Origin: Acanthococcus lagerstroemiae
Taxonomy: Eukaryota; Arthropoda; Insecta; Hemiptera; Eriococcidae
Assembly (NCBI GenBank): GCA_031841125.1
Contig: CM063113.1
Coordinates: forward strand, 39,586,197-39,650,196
DNA: 64,000 nt
Direction of reading: 5' to 3'
Below, piece after piece: positions 41,641 through 52,592 of the stretch. The first letter of the stretch is position 1. Each line of letters begins with the position of its first letter. Under the pieces are notes generated by a model. It saw only the letters and a program-made list of their open reading frames with translations. It made no database searches and had not been told where the DNA came from. Both the position numbers and the translations under genes were made by a program.

Positions 41641-42739
41641 CAACTTTTTTGGAGGGGGGCAATAGATTTTCCAGTCAGCTGGGGAAGACGTCGAAATGTG
41701 AAATGTTACTTTAAAAGTGATACTTCTACAGGGTGCCCAATTCTGGCAAAGTCAGGGGAGGTCTGGATTTCTGCAAAAAGCATAATGCATATAAGAGAAC
41801 TTCCAAAGGTGTATTTTAATGTGTTGTCCTACAATGAAAACCGGAAGAGATTTGCAGTCTTCAAATTAAGGACTTTTCAAGGCCCTTATACGTCTAGATT
41901 AGTTCGAGACGTCACGATCTATTGAAGATAATTATTATTCTCAGTTGTGTGTACAGGATTTTAGATAGGTGTAGCAAACCCTACCCTCTAGAGAATAGAA
42001 CCCACCTCCTCACCTTCCATGGCTACACTCGTATTAAATCCTGCTCCAAGCGCGTATCTAGAAATTTTTTCCAGGGAACATCACAGACAGAGTATAAAAC
42101 CCTATTATGAGCGAAGGGAACGAAACATTTTAGAATTTTCGATAAATTTAAGCGTGGAATTTTTCAAATATTTTGGAGGCCTTCCATCTTCGCTGGATAC
42201 GCACCTGTACTGCCTGACTGGAAAAAGCTCGCAGATGTAAGAAAAGAGAATGCCGAAAGTCAAATATAAATCTCATTTAGTACCTAAGAGATAAGCAGAT
42301 TTTGATGAGTATTTCTCCGTTCTCTATAATACGAAATCACGAAAAAAGACGTAGCAGAATTGTTGAGAAAAACTTATACCTAACCTCTCAACTCTGAACA
42401 TAATTGTAATAATTTCTTTTCAATTCAGATATAAACGTGTTAGTTATCATTTACTTCGAACAATATCTCTGATTTAGGCTCTTAGGCTACACAAAAGCCT
42501 GGAAAATACCAGTGACTGCCAGCGAAATTAGTATACAGTAATTGGGAATATTTCATAATTTTTGGGTAAAGGTAAAATTGGACCATGCGAAGTTTCCTGA
42601 ATCGATCTTCGTTTGCAAAAATTTTTATGACCTTATCTTAATCTATGACTAAATCATGTTCAATTAAAATGAGCTTCAAGTCATTAAGGCGTTGGTGCAG
42701 CATCGTGAGTTTTGAGAACGACCTTTCGGTCGACACCCT
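41641..42739. other. Spacer with an orphan transposon end
   Basis: CAGGGTGCCCAATTCTGG at about 41730 looks like a hAT left terminus but no inverted partner was found. Otherwise AT-rich, non-coding. Confidence 0.35.
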
Positions 42740-42994
42740 CAGGGCCTGATTTAGGCACTTGCAGGCCCGGGGCCCAAATTTTCTGTGGGCCCCCAAAAAA
42801 TTTTTTTTAGCAACATTGATGATCATTTTCATTATTATTATTAATATCGTCATCATCGTCATTATTATTAGGTTTTTTTTTTTAAGAGCTATTCAATAAC
42901 ATCCATCATCAGCTTTACGGAATTAGTATAGGATGTGCGGGCCCCCAATTTGTGCGGGCCCGGGGCCCCCTGGGCCCCCCTAAATCTGGCCCTG
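42740..42994. mobile_element. hAT-type MITE, CAGGGCCGGATTTAGG family, perfect TSD
   Basis: The left end CAGGGCCTGATTTAGG and right end CCTAAATCTGGCCCTG are inverted, flanked by a perfect 8-bp duplication GACACCCT (42732-42739, 42995-43002). GC-rich shoulders ('gcccggggccc') and an ATT/ATC-repeat middle. 255 bp. Related to 23105-23363. Confidence 0.9.
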
Positions 42995-43002
42995 GACACC
43001 CT

Positions 43003-44962
43003 AGTTACTGAAAGCATGACGTCATTCTTAAACTTTGTGTAGATGTTGGGAAATACAGATTACAGTCCATTGACAACAATTATGCGGTACGTTGCCATAA
43101 GCGTTTCGGTCTTCGAGAATGGTTCAGGATGGATAATTGTGTAACTTCGTTTGATAATTGGGTAACTTCGTTTTATAAGGGATACAGAAGTGAGAGAAGC
43201 CTTTGTATACACCGCAGAATTTATGCCATTGTAACTCAATTTCTTCGTGTTTTTTTTCCGACTTGTTATTCTAGAATTTTTTCTGGTCATATGTGACACC
43301 AGCTCCCGATATTTGAAATCCACTTCGACGGGTATAGCATTTGTCACACCTATACCCCCTGCAGGCGCCACTGATCATTCTTCCAGACCTTTTGAATCAG
43401 ACACCCCGTCTGTTTGGGATTGTTGAAGTCTCTTTTACTCTTGTTCAAGACCAGTGCATGTTGTAGGAGGTTTCTTTCTTTCGTTCTCGCCTGCGTTCTT
43501 TTTTGTTTGCCTGCTTGCTCGCTATTTTCTATATTTCTTCATTGTTTCCTTCTTTTCTTTCATTTTTTCGATCGTTTTGTGGATTCATTCTTGTGTTCGT
43601 AGCTTTATTTCTCCCCCCCCCCCCGACACCTCTTTAGACATTTGTCCCCTTTTTTACTCGAATGTGGATTCAGTGTTAATAATAAAAAAATAGCCAATTG
43701 AGATGAGTGAAGAGTTCCGGGCCGTTTTGATTATGTGTACTAACCAACCAACAAATAAAGAAGAAGGAAAAGAAAATGAAAAAAGTGTAGACTGAAAATT
43801 ACCTTGCATCGTGTAGGTATCAGAGTCTGATCTTCAAGATGAATGTTCGCTTACAGAGTTGGTGTTTCAAATTTCGATTTCAGAAACAATTATGTTTTCC
43901 TATTCTGTCCTTTGTGTACGTTAGACATCAACTGGAGAAACTGCTGCACTCCTGCTGGTAACGAGCAGGTGCGAAAATCGGCTGCATCGCCAGGTTAGCC
44001 GCACATATACCTGTCTGGAGTGTGTGTGTACTTTCTTCCTTCCTCACTTCACCTCCCTCTCTTTCAGTAAAGGGCATAACGAACGATCATCGATCATTTG
44101 TGCTCTTTTCCTTAGTTTCTTATCGCATTATGTGGACGGAGGACGATTTGAAACACACTCCAGACACTCCCTGATAGTCTTGTCTAGATTTGTAGACACG
44201 TCGCCGGAAATGTGCAAGAAGGCTACTTCGAGTTTATTCCACATTTTCCTTGCTCTTTGAATTGGGGTTGTGATAGTGAGATGGTAACACACGCCATCTT
44301 ACTTGCCGACACACACACCTTCACTTTCGCATTTTCGAATTCCATTTGTGAAAGAATTCTAATAATTGTAAGAGCAGACAATCGAATCGCTTCGTTTGCA
44401 GTCAGTGTTCGTCTAATGGTCATTTTTCGTCTGGTCAGTGTATAATGCCAGACCGAAGTACCCAAAATTCGACTTACCTGTATTATGTACACGGGTGCCG
44501 AGCACTTCAGAAAGTGCCAAACCAACAATGCCAACTATTGAGAACAGATTTTTGCTTTTTTTCTCCAGTCTGTTGGGGAACTACGGGAAACAAGAGACGA
44601 ACAATAGAATCGAGGATGATTGTTTGTTGAATAGTCTCGTAGACTCGATGTCTGGCTCGTGCTCGCTCGCAGTCTGAAGTCTAAATTTCGCATTTTTGTC
44701 CCTTATTGGGATGTATGTATTGTAGAATGAAATGTAGAGTGCTGGCGACGCTGCACACACGCACACACACTAACGTGTGGGAGCATTTACCCTCGAATAA
44801 CTCTAAATTTTTCAAAATTCAAAATATCGATCATCGTCTGTACAGTTCTTGTGGAAGTGATTAATTTGATTACTCAAACTAGATAGGTTCTCAACTCTGC
44901 CGCTAGGTGTCAGCCACTTTCATTCCGAGTCATAATAGTTTGATGTAGTCTGTAGTGAGGTG
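43003..44962. other. Unannotated spacer, partly pyrimidine-rich
   Basis: T/C-rich at 43480-43620 ending in a C13 tract (43613-43625). The segment 43900-44560 is less AT-rich with overlapping short frames on both strands. No known protein, no transposon ends. A short (CA)n lies near 44755-44770. Confidence 0.3.
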
Positions 44963-45224
44963 CAGTGTTGGAAGAACGAACAAGAACGAGAAGAAAAACG
45001 GCATGTTCTCGGTTCTTGTTCTCAGAACGCGAACAAGAACATGATGGGATTGAGAATGAGAATGGGAAACGGGATTGGGAACAGAACCAGGTTGGGAACA
45101 AGAGCGAGAATGGGAACGTTAATAATAATAGGGTAAGGAGACCGAGGAGCATGGACGAAAACCTTGCAGTTAGAGAAGAACGAACAAGAACGGGAACGAG
45201 ATAATTTTTGCGTTCTTCCAACAC
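44963..45224. mobile_element. MITE, CAGTGTTGGAAGAACG family, purine-rich
   Basis: The left end GTGTTGGAAGAACG and right end CGTTCTTCCAACAC are inverted. The interior is made almost entirely of variants of 'gaacaagaacg' and 'gagaatgggaac', strongly strand-asymmetric (purines on plus). Target duplication not clear. A third copy of the terminus lies nearby at 45297. Confidence 0.65.
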
Positions 45225-45296
45225 CTTTGCAGCTGACGCAAAAGTAAAGTCAATTATAACTTTTTTTAATGAAAATAATCAACCTGCAGTACTCGG

Positions 45297-45335
45297 ATGT
45301 TGGAAGAACAAACGAGAACGAAATCACGAGAGAGC
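45297..45335 (+). repeat. Isolated terminus of the CAGTGTTGGAAGAACG MITE
   Basis: 'gatgttggaagaacaaacga' followed by 'gaacgaaatcacgag' matches the left end of 44963-45224. Only this piece is present. Confidence 0.5.
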
Positions 45336-45604
45336 TTCTAACATGGATCCCAGATAACCGTGGAATACGATAGCACTGAATGCAAAAAGGGCATATGAGT
45401 ATATTTTTTTCAGGAGCTCTGAGAAGTTGTTGGAGCTCCACAGATGAAATGAAATAGTGTTTCCAGTCCCCAGGAACTTAATAACATTTGTTCTGGTACG
45501 ATTCGGCCACAGATATTCCGTGAAATCATGTTTGAAATCTTTGGAGCACGTTTTCTCGAAATGCTGTTTTTATATAAACGCCCTTCTTGTACTCACTGAC
45601 TCAG

Positions 45605-46536
45605 TTTCGTTTTTGAAAATGGAGTACCCTGGACTCCTGTCAGAGACTAGTCAATCAAAAGCCGAAGGTTTCAAGCTGAGTATCGAACGTTATCTGAAAT
45701 TTGAAACAAAGCTGAAATGTGGAAGACATTTCGAAAATCCGAAAGTCTGTAGCAAACGTTGAATTTCGAATTTCAGTGACTATTCTGTTTTTACTAGATT
45801 CTCTGTTCGACCTAGAGCCTGAAATTTGAGAAAGTTGAACATTTTATTAAAATCTAAAAGTTGAAAATAAAAGACTTATTTTCCACAATGTCACAAGGTG
45901 AGTCCGATAGCAAATGTTCTAATGTTTCATTTACGGGCTTTGGTCCTGGGGAATATCTGGAACAAAGCTCCAAGTGTTTTTCCCATAAGAACGAGAGGGA
46001 GCTTGTGGCACGGATTCCCCTAATCCGATCGACCTGAAACTTCAGTCTTTTTTATTTTTTTTATTGATTTCATTGGAACCAGTTTAGGAGACAAATCAGA
46101 GGAAATCCAAAAAAAAAAAAAAAAAAGATCACTAAGAGTAAATAACGACCACCTCAATATGTAAAGGAGGTTGTGTATTCCTCTCAAGTACTCCTAACAT
46201 CCTTACAGCTTACCCTCCCAAAGTGTGAGTACTTGGGGGATAAAGTTCCAATCTGCATTTGCAGGGACGAAACTATGAGGGGGGAGGGTGAAACACCCCC
46301 AATAATTTGGCAGTTGGCAAGTTTTGAAACTGTTTAGTTAAATTTTTCATTTATAAGAACGTTGTTTGTTTGTTTATTTATTTATTTATATTTATTTTTT
46401 TCAATTAAAAAAATATTTTGATCGAAAAATTGGCAAATTTTTATACTTTAAAAAATGTTAGTTTCCAAAAAATATCTGTCGGCAAATTCCCCCCTCCCCC
46501 CTCCCCCTCCAACTGAAAGTCAAGTTTCGTCTCTGA
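45605..46536 (+). mobile_element. Composite hAT-type element, copy E, left unit missing
   Basis: Starts with the last bases of a left unit ('cagtttcgtttttg', near 45602), then the core from AAAATGGAGTACCC (45616) to 'aatctgcatttgcagggacg', then a complete right unit from CAGGGACGAAACTATG (46262) to AAGTTTCGTCTCTG (46536). The core is the least damaged version in the window. Its 101-codon frame (45457-45762) is incidental. Confidence 0.75.
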
Positions 46537-46734
46537 GAATAATAATAATAAATGACTGACTGACTTGATTTGATTTCCAGATTTGTTTTTGGTTTGAATA
46601 AATTACTTTTGACATTTTTATGTCTTTACTTTGGCACCCAAACCAAAAAAACGTTCTTTCACGCGTAAGGTTTTCACGCATGACGTTCCCCGCGCCACGC
46701 GTGAAAATTTCACGTGCAACGTTGATAAAATAAC

Positions 46735-47026
46735 TTTGCGTCTTATCAGCGACATATAGACAAGTTTTATGTTTGTCTTTATGTCTTATCAGTAGGAAAT
46801 GAGACTGCTATAATATCCGTGGGGAAGGAGAAGGTGGTTTTATATCGGGTAGAACAAAAATATATAGACCTGACTGACAGACTGACTGGACTGTTTCCTT
46901 TGTGTCTTATCAGCGATATATAGAAAAGTTTTACGTTTGTCTTTATGTCGTATCAGTAGGAAATGAGACTGCTGTAATATCAGTGGGGAAGGAGAAGGTG
47001 GTTGTCAGATTTATATTGGGTAGACT
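46735..47026 (+). repeat. Two-copy tandem duplication of about 120 bp
   Basis: Segments 46735-46856 and 46899-47026 are near-identical, offset by 164 bp. Both run 'gtcttatcagcga', 'tttgtctttatgtc', 'tatcagtaggaaatgagact', 'gctataatatc' or 'gctgtaatatc', and 'gtggggaaggagaaggtgg'. Few substitutions separate them, so the duplication is recent compared with surrounding repeats. Not coding. Confidence 0.85.
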
Positions 47027-47523
47027 TTTCATACCTATCGTATGTCTTCCTCTGTCATTATGTCTTTTATCAGCCATAGCCTGACAGTCTCATGTCTGCT
47101 TTGAGTGTAAATCTCCTGGAGAGATAGAAATCGGATTATTTACATTATAAGAGCGTGGAACTGTAGAGCACGCTATACCGTGTAATGCCTGCGTTTCTGT
47201 CATGGGAATGCCCCGTTGTAAACAAACTGATTGCCATAAGCTTTCATTAGCTCCGGGGGCATCTGCATGGCAGAAATGCGCACTCTGCAGGTCCAGCATA
47301 GGAAACATGGTTTCTATCCCACCAGGAGATTTATACTCGAAGCATGTCTGTCTTTAGGTCTTATCTCAGTAATGAAGTAGAAGATGACTAATCTGTCCCT
47401 GCAATTCTTTGGTTTGACATGTTTTTTCTTATGTCTTAACGATGAGTCTGGTATCTGTTATTATGTCTTATCCGTAAGGAGACGGTAGCTTGCCAATATT
47501 TTGAATTTTCCCTTTGTCTTATC
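46742..47523 (-). promoter_or_regulatory. Cluster of GATA-factor motifs
   Basis: CTTATC (GATAAG on the minus strand) occurs at 46742, 46785, 46906, 47360, 47467 and 47518. TTATCAG also occurs at 47067 and CGTATCAG near 46949. CTTATCAG is the preferred insect GATA core (CTGATAAG). All are on the same strand, and several lie in the phrase 'atgtcttatc'. Two come from the tandem duplication. A homotypic enhancer is possible; a decayed tandem repeat carrying the word is the alternative. Confidence 0.35.
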
Positions 47524-48231
47524 TAAAAATATATAAACATGTCTCGGCAAGGTTGTTTGGCTAGATAGTCTGGCAGGCAACGGATAAAAGCGTTACTCTG
47601 GAGCATGACAAAACTCGTAGCGTCACAAAAATTACGTTATACGGGCTGGCTGGGTGAGCTGGCTAGGTTGGCTGGCTGGCTGACTGTACGAAATGTAAAT
47701 CGTATAAATCGAGGCTCAGGCACGAGGCGCTTCCGACTCGCAACGCTCCTTGTATAAGCCTGAGAGCATTACGTTCCTTGTATTAGCCTTCGAGTACTAC
47801 GTTTCGCAAGTGCATCAATTTGCAGACGCGTCTGCAAATTTCGATAAACTTCTAATTGTAGCTTGTGCTATTCTACTACTAATATCCCTTTTACACCTTC
47901 CACCTTCTTTTTTGGAGGCCGGGGAGGGGTAGAAAATAAAAAGTTGGCGGATAATGGAAGTGAAAAATGAGAAAAATGACAATCATGATGAAGATAGTTA
48001 CTTTTTCAACTTCCTCCCGCGGCGAGGGATTGAGAAATGAATATTGGCCTACCACTGTTACAGCGGTAGTCTGCAAAACTGATTTTCCTGATGGCCTGTC
48101 TCGTCTCCCTGGCCTCTGGTAGCCATGAACTCGTTACCTGTATTATGGTAGTCGTACGTCTATACGAGCTACTCCGAACTCGGCTGTAAGTTTCTGTCGT
48201 ACATGCCACGGTAGTGAGTAAGTAGGCATCG
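47524..48231. other. Spacer with (CTGG)-rich tract
   Basis: 'ggctggctgggtgagctggc' and following 'ggctggctggctgactg' at 47643-47686. The segment 47700-47800 carries two similar phrases 'ctccttgtataagcctgaga' and 'ttccttgtattagccttcga'. No gene seen. Confidence 0.35.
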
Positions 48232-48290
48232 TTCATCGTTCACCGCTCACCGTTCACCGCTCGCCGCTCGCCGTTCACCGTCGCACACCA
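48232..48290 (+). repeat. Minisatellite of GTTCACCGCTC units
   Basis: About five units of 6-12 bp ('gttcaccgctc', 'accgttcaccgctcgccg') with alternating TTC/CTC. Lies at the start of a CpG-rich region; 'cggttacggttacgg' follows at 48348-48368. Confidence 0.7.
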
Positions 48291-49880
48291 AGTACGGAAG
48301 CCGGGTACACGTCTCATCGTCTGCGTTACGTATGACTGTGCGGTTTACGATTACGGTTACGGTTACGGAATTACGGTGTACCCGCTCGAGTTAAGTATGT
48401 AGCATGCATAACGCACATGTATGCTATACATGTAGCACTTACTTCACGAATGTTAATTACTCGTAACTTGTACACGAGCTGTACTTCGCTCGCACTCGCG
48501 ATACGTCTCGTAATGTACTACCTGTCTAATTAACGAGATGGTCTCCGGCAACCGCCCTCTAAAATCGTCTTCATTTTTAAATTCTCGTCTTCCTTCTTTT
48601 TCTGATGATCACTTCACCTGAAGACGAATAACTTCAACAATTAACGATTGTCTAGATCGTGGCCGAGGCGGTGTTGCCAAACAGACGTCGATTTAACGCA
48701 GTTTTTCAAATACCTATACGTTATTATCTTCTGCGAGTGGATCGAGATCGAGCTGTCGACAGTCGAGTGCAGAATGTAGACTGTAGTGAAGACTAGCGGC
48801 GGCGAAAAAGACTGCGCGATCCGATTAAAACACGCCAATAAATCCGACAACAGCCGAACCGTTTCGACGTCTATCGAGCCTGCTATGAGTACCGAGTACC
48901 CACTTAAACTCCGAGTACGCGGAATAAATATATCTACTCGATTATTACGTACCAACGATAATAATTATACATTAGGTGACGTACTTGATCGGGTTTGCGC
49001 GACCCAGAGTCACGGGTTCCGAGGAGTAACGCCATCGCCGGCACCAACACCGGGAATCAGGGAGGACCCGTACCCGATGCTCCCGGTGGCGGTGCACCAA
49101 CATTGACTGGCGGGAATTAGGGTGATCCGGTAGCCGTCAGTCTAAGAGCCCGAAACAGGCCGGCCCCTAACTGATGAAGAGCCCGAAAGTTGGCGTTACC
49201 CACCATCAATACATCGACCCTGCAGGAGCAGACAGGAGACACTGACAGGAGTGGGTGAAAAAGGTTGAAGAAGAAAGGGGAAGCCCAGTGGCACCTCGGT
49301 ACCTGTGAGCGTTCCCTGGAACCGGATACTGGACTCACTCACTCCTACCAATTCCAAGGAAGCGACAAAGAACTTGAAACAGAATTCTTGTGGTAACCGT
49401 TTGACCATGGAGGCGGCCCCTCCATTTGGTGCGAACCTCCCGTCTTGGGTGTGTTGCCAGAGTGGCGGGTCGGGAAGGAAGATGGAAGCTGCTGTAGGGA
49501 ATGGTCGTGGAATCGAAAAAGACATAGGAGAACCCAGCAGACTGAGACACTAACTGACTGAAGACAGACACAATAATCTAGTCTAGCTTTAAGGTTGTAA
49601 TTAGGACTTCTAGCTATATTCGCATGCATTATGTAATCTAAAAGTGTGAGCTCCCCTCCCTGTCCCGCGCTAAAACTACTCGAAGGTATCTAAAGTAGTG
49701 GAGGGAAGACACGCCTACTTTTATTTATTTCTTTCCTCACCCCTCAATATTGTTTCTTTTTTCAAACGACTAAGAAATTTAATTGTAAATCTTCTTTAGT
49801 TTCCTCGTGCTCACCATAAGAAAAGTGCTTGTAAATGCCCAAAGGCAGCTTCAAATAAAAAGTTATGTATAAAAAAAATG
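48291..49880. other. CpG-rich island, no recognised gene
   Basis: Rich in CpG and free of MITE ends. Overlapping frames of 60-109 codons on both strands (for example 48786-49106 plus, 49196-49525 minus, 49305-49553 plus) lack domains. A repeated phrase 'ccgggaatcagggaggaccc' and 'gcgggaattagggtgatccg' at 49050-49128 suggests a short duplication. May contain non-coding exons or a promoter. Confidence 0.3.
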
Positions 49881-49882
49881 TA

Positions 49883-50189
49883 CAGGATGTTTCTGAAGAA
49901 ACGTTAGTGACCCACTGAAAAAAAAAAAAAAAATTCACCATGTACAAAAACTGAAAGAACTCCTTTATTTTGGCAACGTTATGTTACATTTTTTCAACTG
50001 ATGTTGAAAATGTTGCCCATTGGCGGCCAGACAGGCGCAAGCATGTCTGATATAACTCCATTTTTTGGTTAAATGCATTATCAGATTATCACCTGCACAG
50101 CCTTGTAGGAGAAGGACCAGGGTTGCCATTGTGGCATTTGCAGTGCTGTCAACCTTTGTTTTCACTGACGTTTCTTTTGAAAAACCCTG
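49883..50189 (-). mobile_element. Mariner-type element with C-terminal transposase remnant
   Basis: The left end CAGGATGTTTCTGAAGAAAC and right end GTTTCTTTTGAAAAACCCTG are inverted, with TA on both sides (49881-49882, 50190-50191). On the minus strand near 50090-49968 the frame reads 'HACACLAANGQHFQHQLKK'. It resembles the extreme C-terminus of IS630/Tc1-mariner-type transposases (pattern RLxxCIxxxGxHFEHL). The rest of the gene is deleted. 307 bp. Confidence 0.7.
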
Positions 50190-50191
50190 TA

Positions 50192-50617
50192 CTTGTATAA
50201 TACACGGATTCACCCGACGATGTTCGAGACTGGTCGCTAGGTGAGGCTTTGGCCCTTTCCAAGGCTCCAGGAGGTCCCCCCAGCAGGGAAGCCTTCACTT
50301 TCAGCCTACCGCCCTTTACGGCAGGGCCATAGCTGATGGGTCTCTAAAATGCGCCTGCAAACGGCGCAGAAGCCATATGGTATTAGTTGGACCAATTCAT
50401 GACGGTCCTTAAGTTTGGCAGGACATCAACTAGGTAGGACGAAACTGGCCCAGGGTAAGGGGATACAGCAATCGCAATCCGATGATGGTGGGACATTATA
50501 CACGTATTCAAGTCAGGTCAGGAGATGTGACGGTCTCCTTTCGATCCAGTAAACGCAGGACGTCACCGAGGTACGTTGAGGAGACACATGACTAACCATA
50601 CTAGGTTGTGGTGGCAC
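50192..50617. other. Moderately GC-rich spacer
   Basis: No recognised gene or repeat. The minus-strand frame 50513-50929 (138 codons) begins beyond the next MITE and runs through it, so it is not supported as a gene. Confidence 0.3.
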
Positions 50618-50731
50618 CTGGGCTGGTATTCCCTTAGAAAAGTATGACGAGATACGGGCGCACTCCCATAAGAACGATCGTACAAGTGCGATCGTACCTC
50701 GCGCACTTTTGTTAGTGGAATACCAGCCCTG
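50618..50731. mobile_element. Short palindromic MITE, CAGGGCTGGTATTCC family
   Basis: The left end CTGGGCTGGTATTCCCTTAG and right end GTTAGTGGAATACCAGCCC are inverted over about 30 bp of a 114-bp element. The centre has a second inversion (GATCGTAC twice). Flanks do not match. It can fold into one hairpin. Confidence 0.65.
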
Positions 50732-52438
50732 TACCGCAAGTTGATGAGACGAACTCTTTTGGAACATTGAAAAACAAGTACTCTCTCTCTTTTCCTCTGA
50801 AACTTCAATATTTTGAAAATTTGACTGATTCAAAATAACAGTATCTACTGTTGGACGTAAGATACTTTTCTGCTCTGCAACTCTTTGTTGGTTCAAAAAT
50901 GAAATGTACACATTGCCAATTGGTAACATTGATGTAACTGGAAGTGCTTCAGTTGAGGAGTTATCTGCGAGAAGGGCTTTCGCTCAGTGTATGTATTTCT
51001 CAGTGTACCCCATATCTATGCCACGGCACTAACCTCTTCATTTTGATATACTCTTTTCTTTCTGAAAAAATTTGAACAGCCTGGCTACCGAAACCGGAGC
51101 ACTGTCGCCAAGGTTGGTTGGGCTGGGTAACGGGTGTTTCTACCAAGTTGGAGTGCACGACACGGGCACCCTGGCAGGATCCCTACCAGTTGACCGGATA
51201 AAACTGCCCCCTGCTAATTCTCAGAAACAGAACAGATCTATTTCAAAATGGAAAATTTTGTTTTCATTTTAACCCCCCCCCCCCATGGGAACTATAAGAG
51301 TGAATGTCTCTGACATCATCTGTGACATTGGGCAAAATTCATCTTCACAGGAGGAAGGGGCAGGATATTTTCATGATTCAGTAACCACGGCCTGGAAATT
51401 GCCTGAGCTTACAGAAACAACCACGGCCCAAGAAAGTTTAGGCCGAGTCCTATAAAACTAAAACATGAACTAATAATTTCTCAAGTTGTGGTACTCGGGA
51501 GTTTTTTCACTGTGTGGTTAGCTGATTTCCTTTGGCCTAAATTCTGGAATCTGGAGGAGAAGCAAAAGCGATCTGTGAGTATTGGCTATGAGTTTTATTA
51601 AAATATGCGTATAGCATATTGTTAACAGTAATGTAGAGCCTACAATAAAATTATTGGCTTCCACTTCACCTATAAATTAAGGCAATGCAATCGATAATCG
51701 ACGAGCAAGGGCCCCCAAATCAAAAAGTATGTCATCTTGGAACCCGTGACCCTGCTGGTGCGCACGACCAACGCACGTACACGCTGCCGTCGTACACCTC
51801 GTCTGCCTCGGGAGTTCGGGACAAGACCGACAAGACTTACTCATTCTTCTCGATATTCTCGGATGATTCATCGACAGTTGCACTGCAAGGGGTACTTGGA
51901 ATGGAGATGGCCGACGAGCACCACTGAAACGGGATGCAGTGGGCTGAAGAAGGCACGCGGTACAAAAGGTACGCGAGCGCCGTAATTACAGCCACGACTA
52001 CGGACGACCGACGCGCGCCGCAGACGTCGCCACGTCGACGTTATCGCCGTAAATTATAACTGATTGCGTTTTCACCTATGTGAGCTATATGAGTCACCGA
52101 TTAAATAAAATGTAAAATTATGCGCGAATAGATTTTTAACGAGCGTACAATAGTACGTAAGCGATAACCAATGAGACGGAAAATTTCTAGGTATGGCCGG
52201 CCGATCGCGAAAATAAAATTTGTGCACGATGATGTCAGACCCGGACTTATTTGTTTCGCTACACTCGAAGACGATTTCGATGCCACAGCCTGTACACTAG
52301 ACAGTATTTATATTCGAACCCTGCCTGTAAGTTCAGGGAACACGCAAGACGAACGCCTGCCTCCATCACCCTCGAACCATGAATCCACTGCCAGATTCAG
52401 ACGTACTGATATACGGAGACCGATTTACAAGCGTCAAA
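50732..52438. other. Spacer, CpG-rich from 51690 to 52340
   Basis: A C10 tract near 51273. The segment 51690-52050 is CpG-rich with 'gcgcgccgcagacgtcgcc', and open frames in both directions without domains. Nothing else recognised. Confidence 0.3.
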
Positions 52439-52592
52439 CAGTGGCATAGCCAGGGGACGAGGAGGTCTGACCCCCTCTTTGTGACTTCGTTAAATAGTGA
52501 TTTTCCTGATTTCAGCACCCCTCCATCAGTCCTTCCCTCTTTGGTCCAAACCAAACCCTCCTCCCGCAAACACTAGACTGGCTACGCTACAG
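52439..52592. mobile_element. hAT-type MITE, CAGTGGCGTAGCCAGG family, 154 bp
   Basis: The left end CAGTGGCATAGCCAGGGG and right end ACTGGCTACGCTACAG are inverted. Same terminal family as 37811-38052. The 8-bp flanks do not match well. Confidence 0.7.

Noticed and set aside
41729..41746. CAGGGTGCCCAATTCTGG as a complete MITE
   Set aside because: Only one terminus; no inverted partner found within about 1 kb.
48348..48375. Telomere-like repeat (GGTTAC)n
   Set aside because: Only about three imperfect units inside a CpG-rich region; not TTAGG and too short.
50513..50929. 138-codon minus-strand frame
   Set aside because: It runs through a palindromic MITE (50618-50731), so the frame is a by-product of the insertion.
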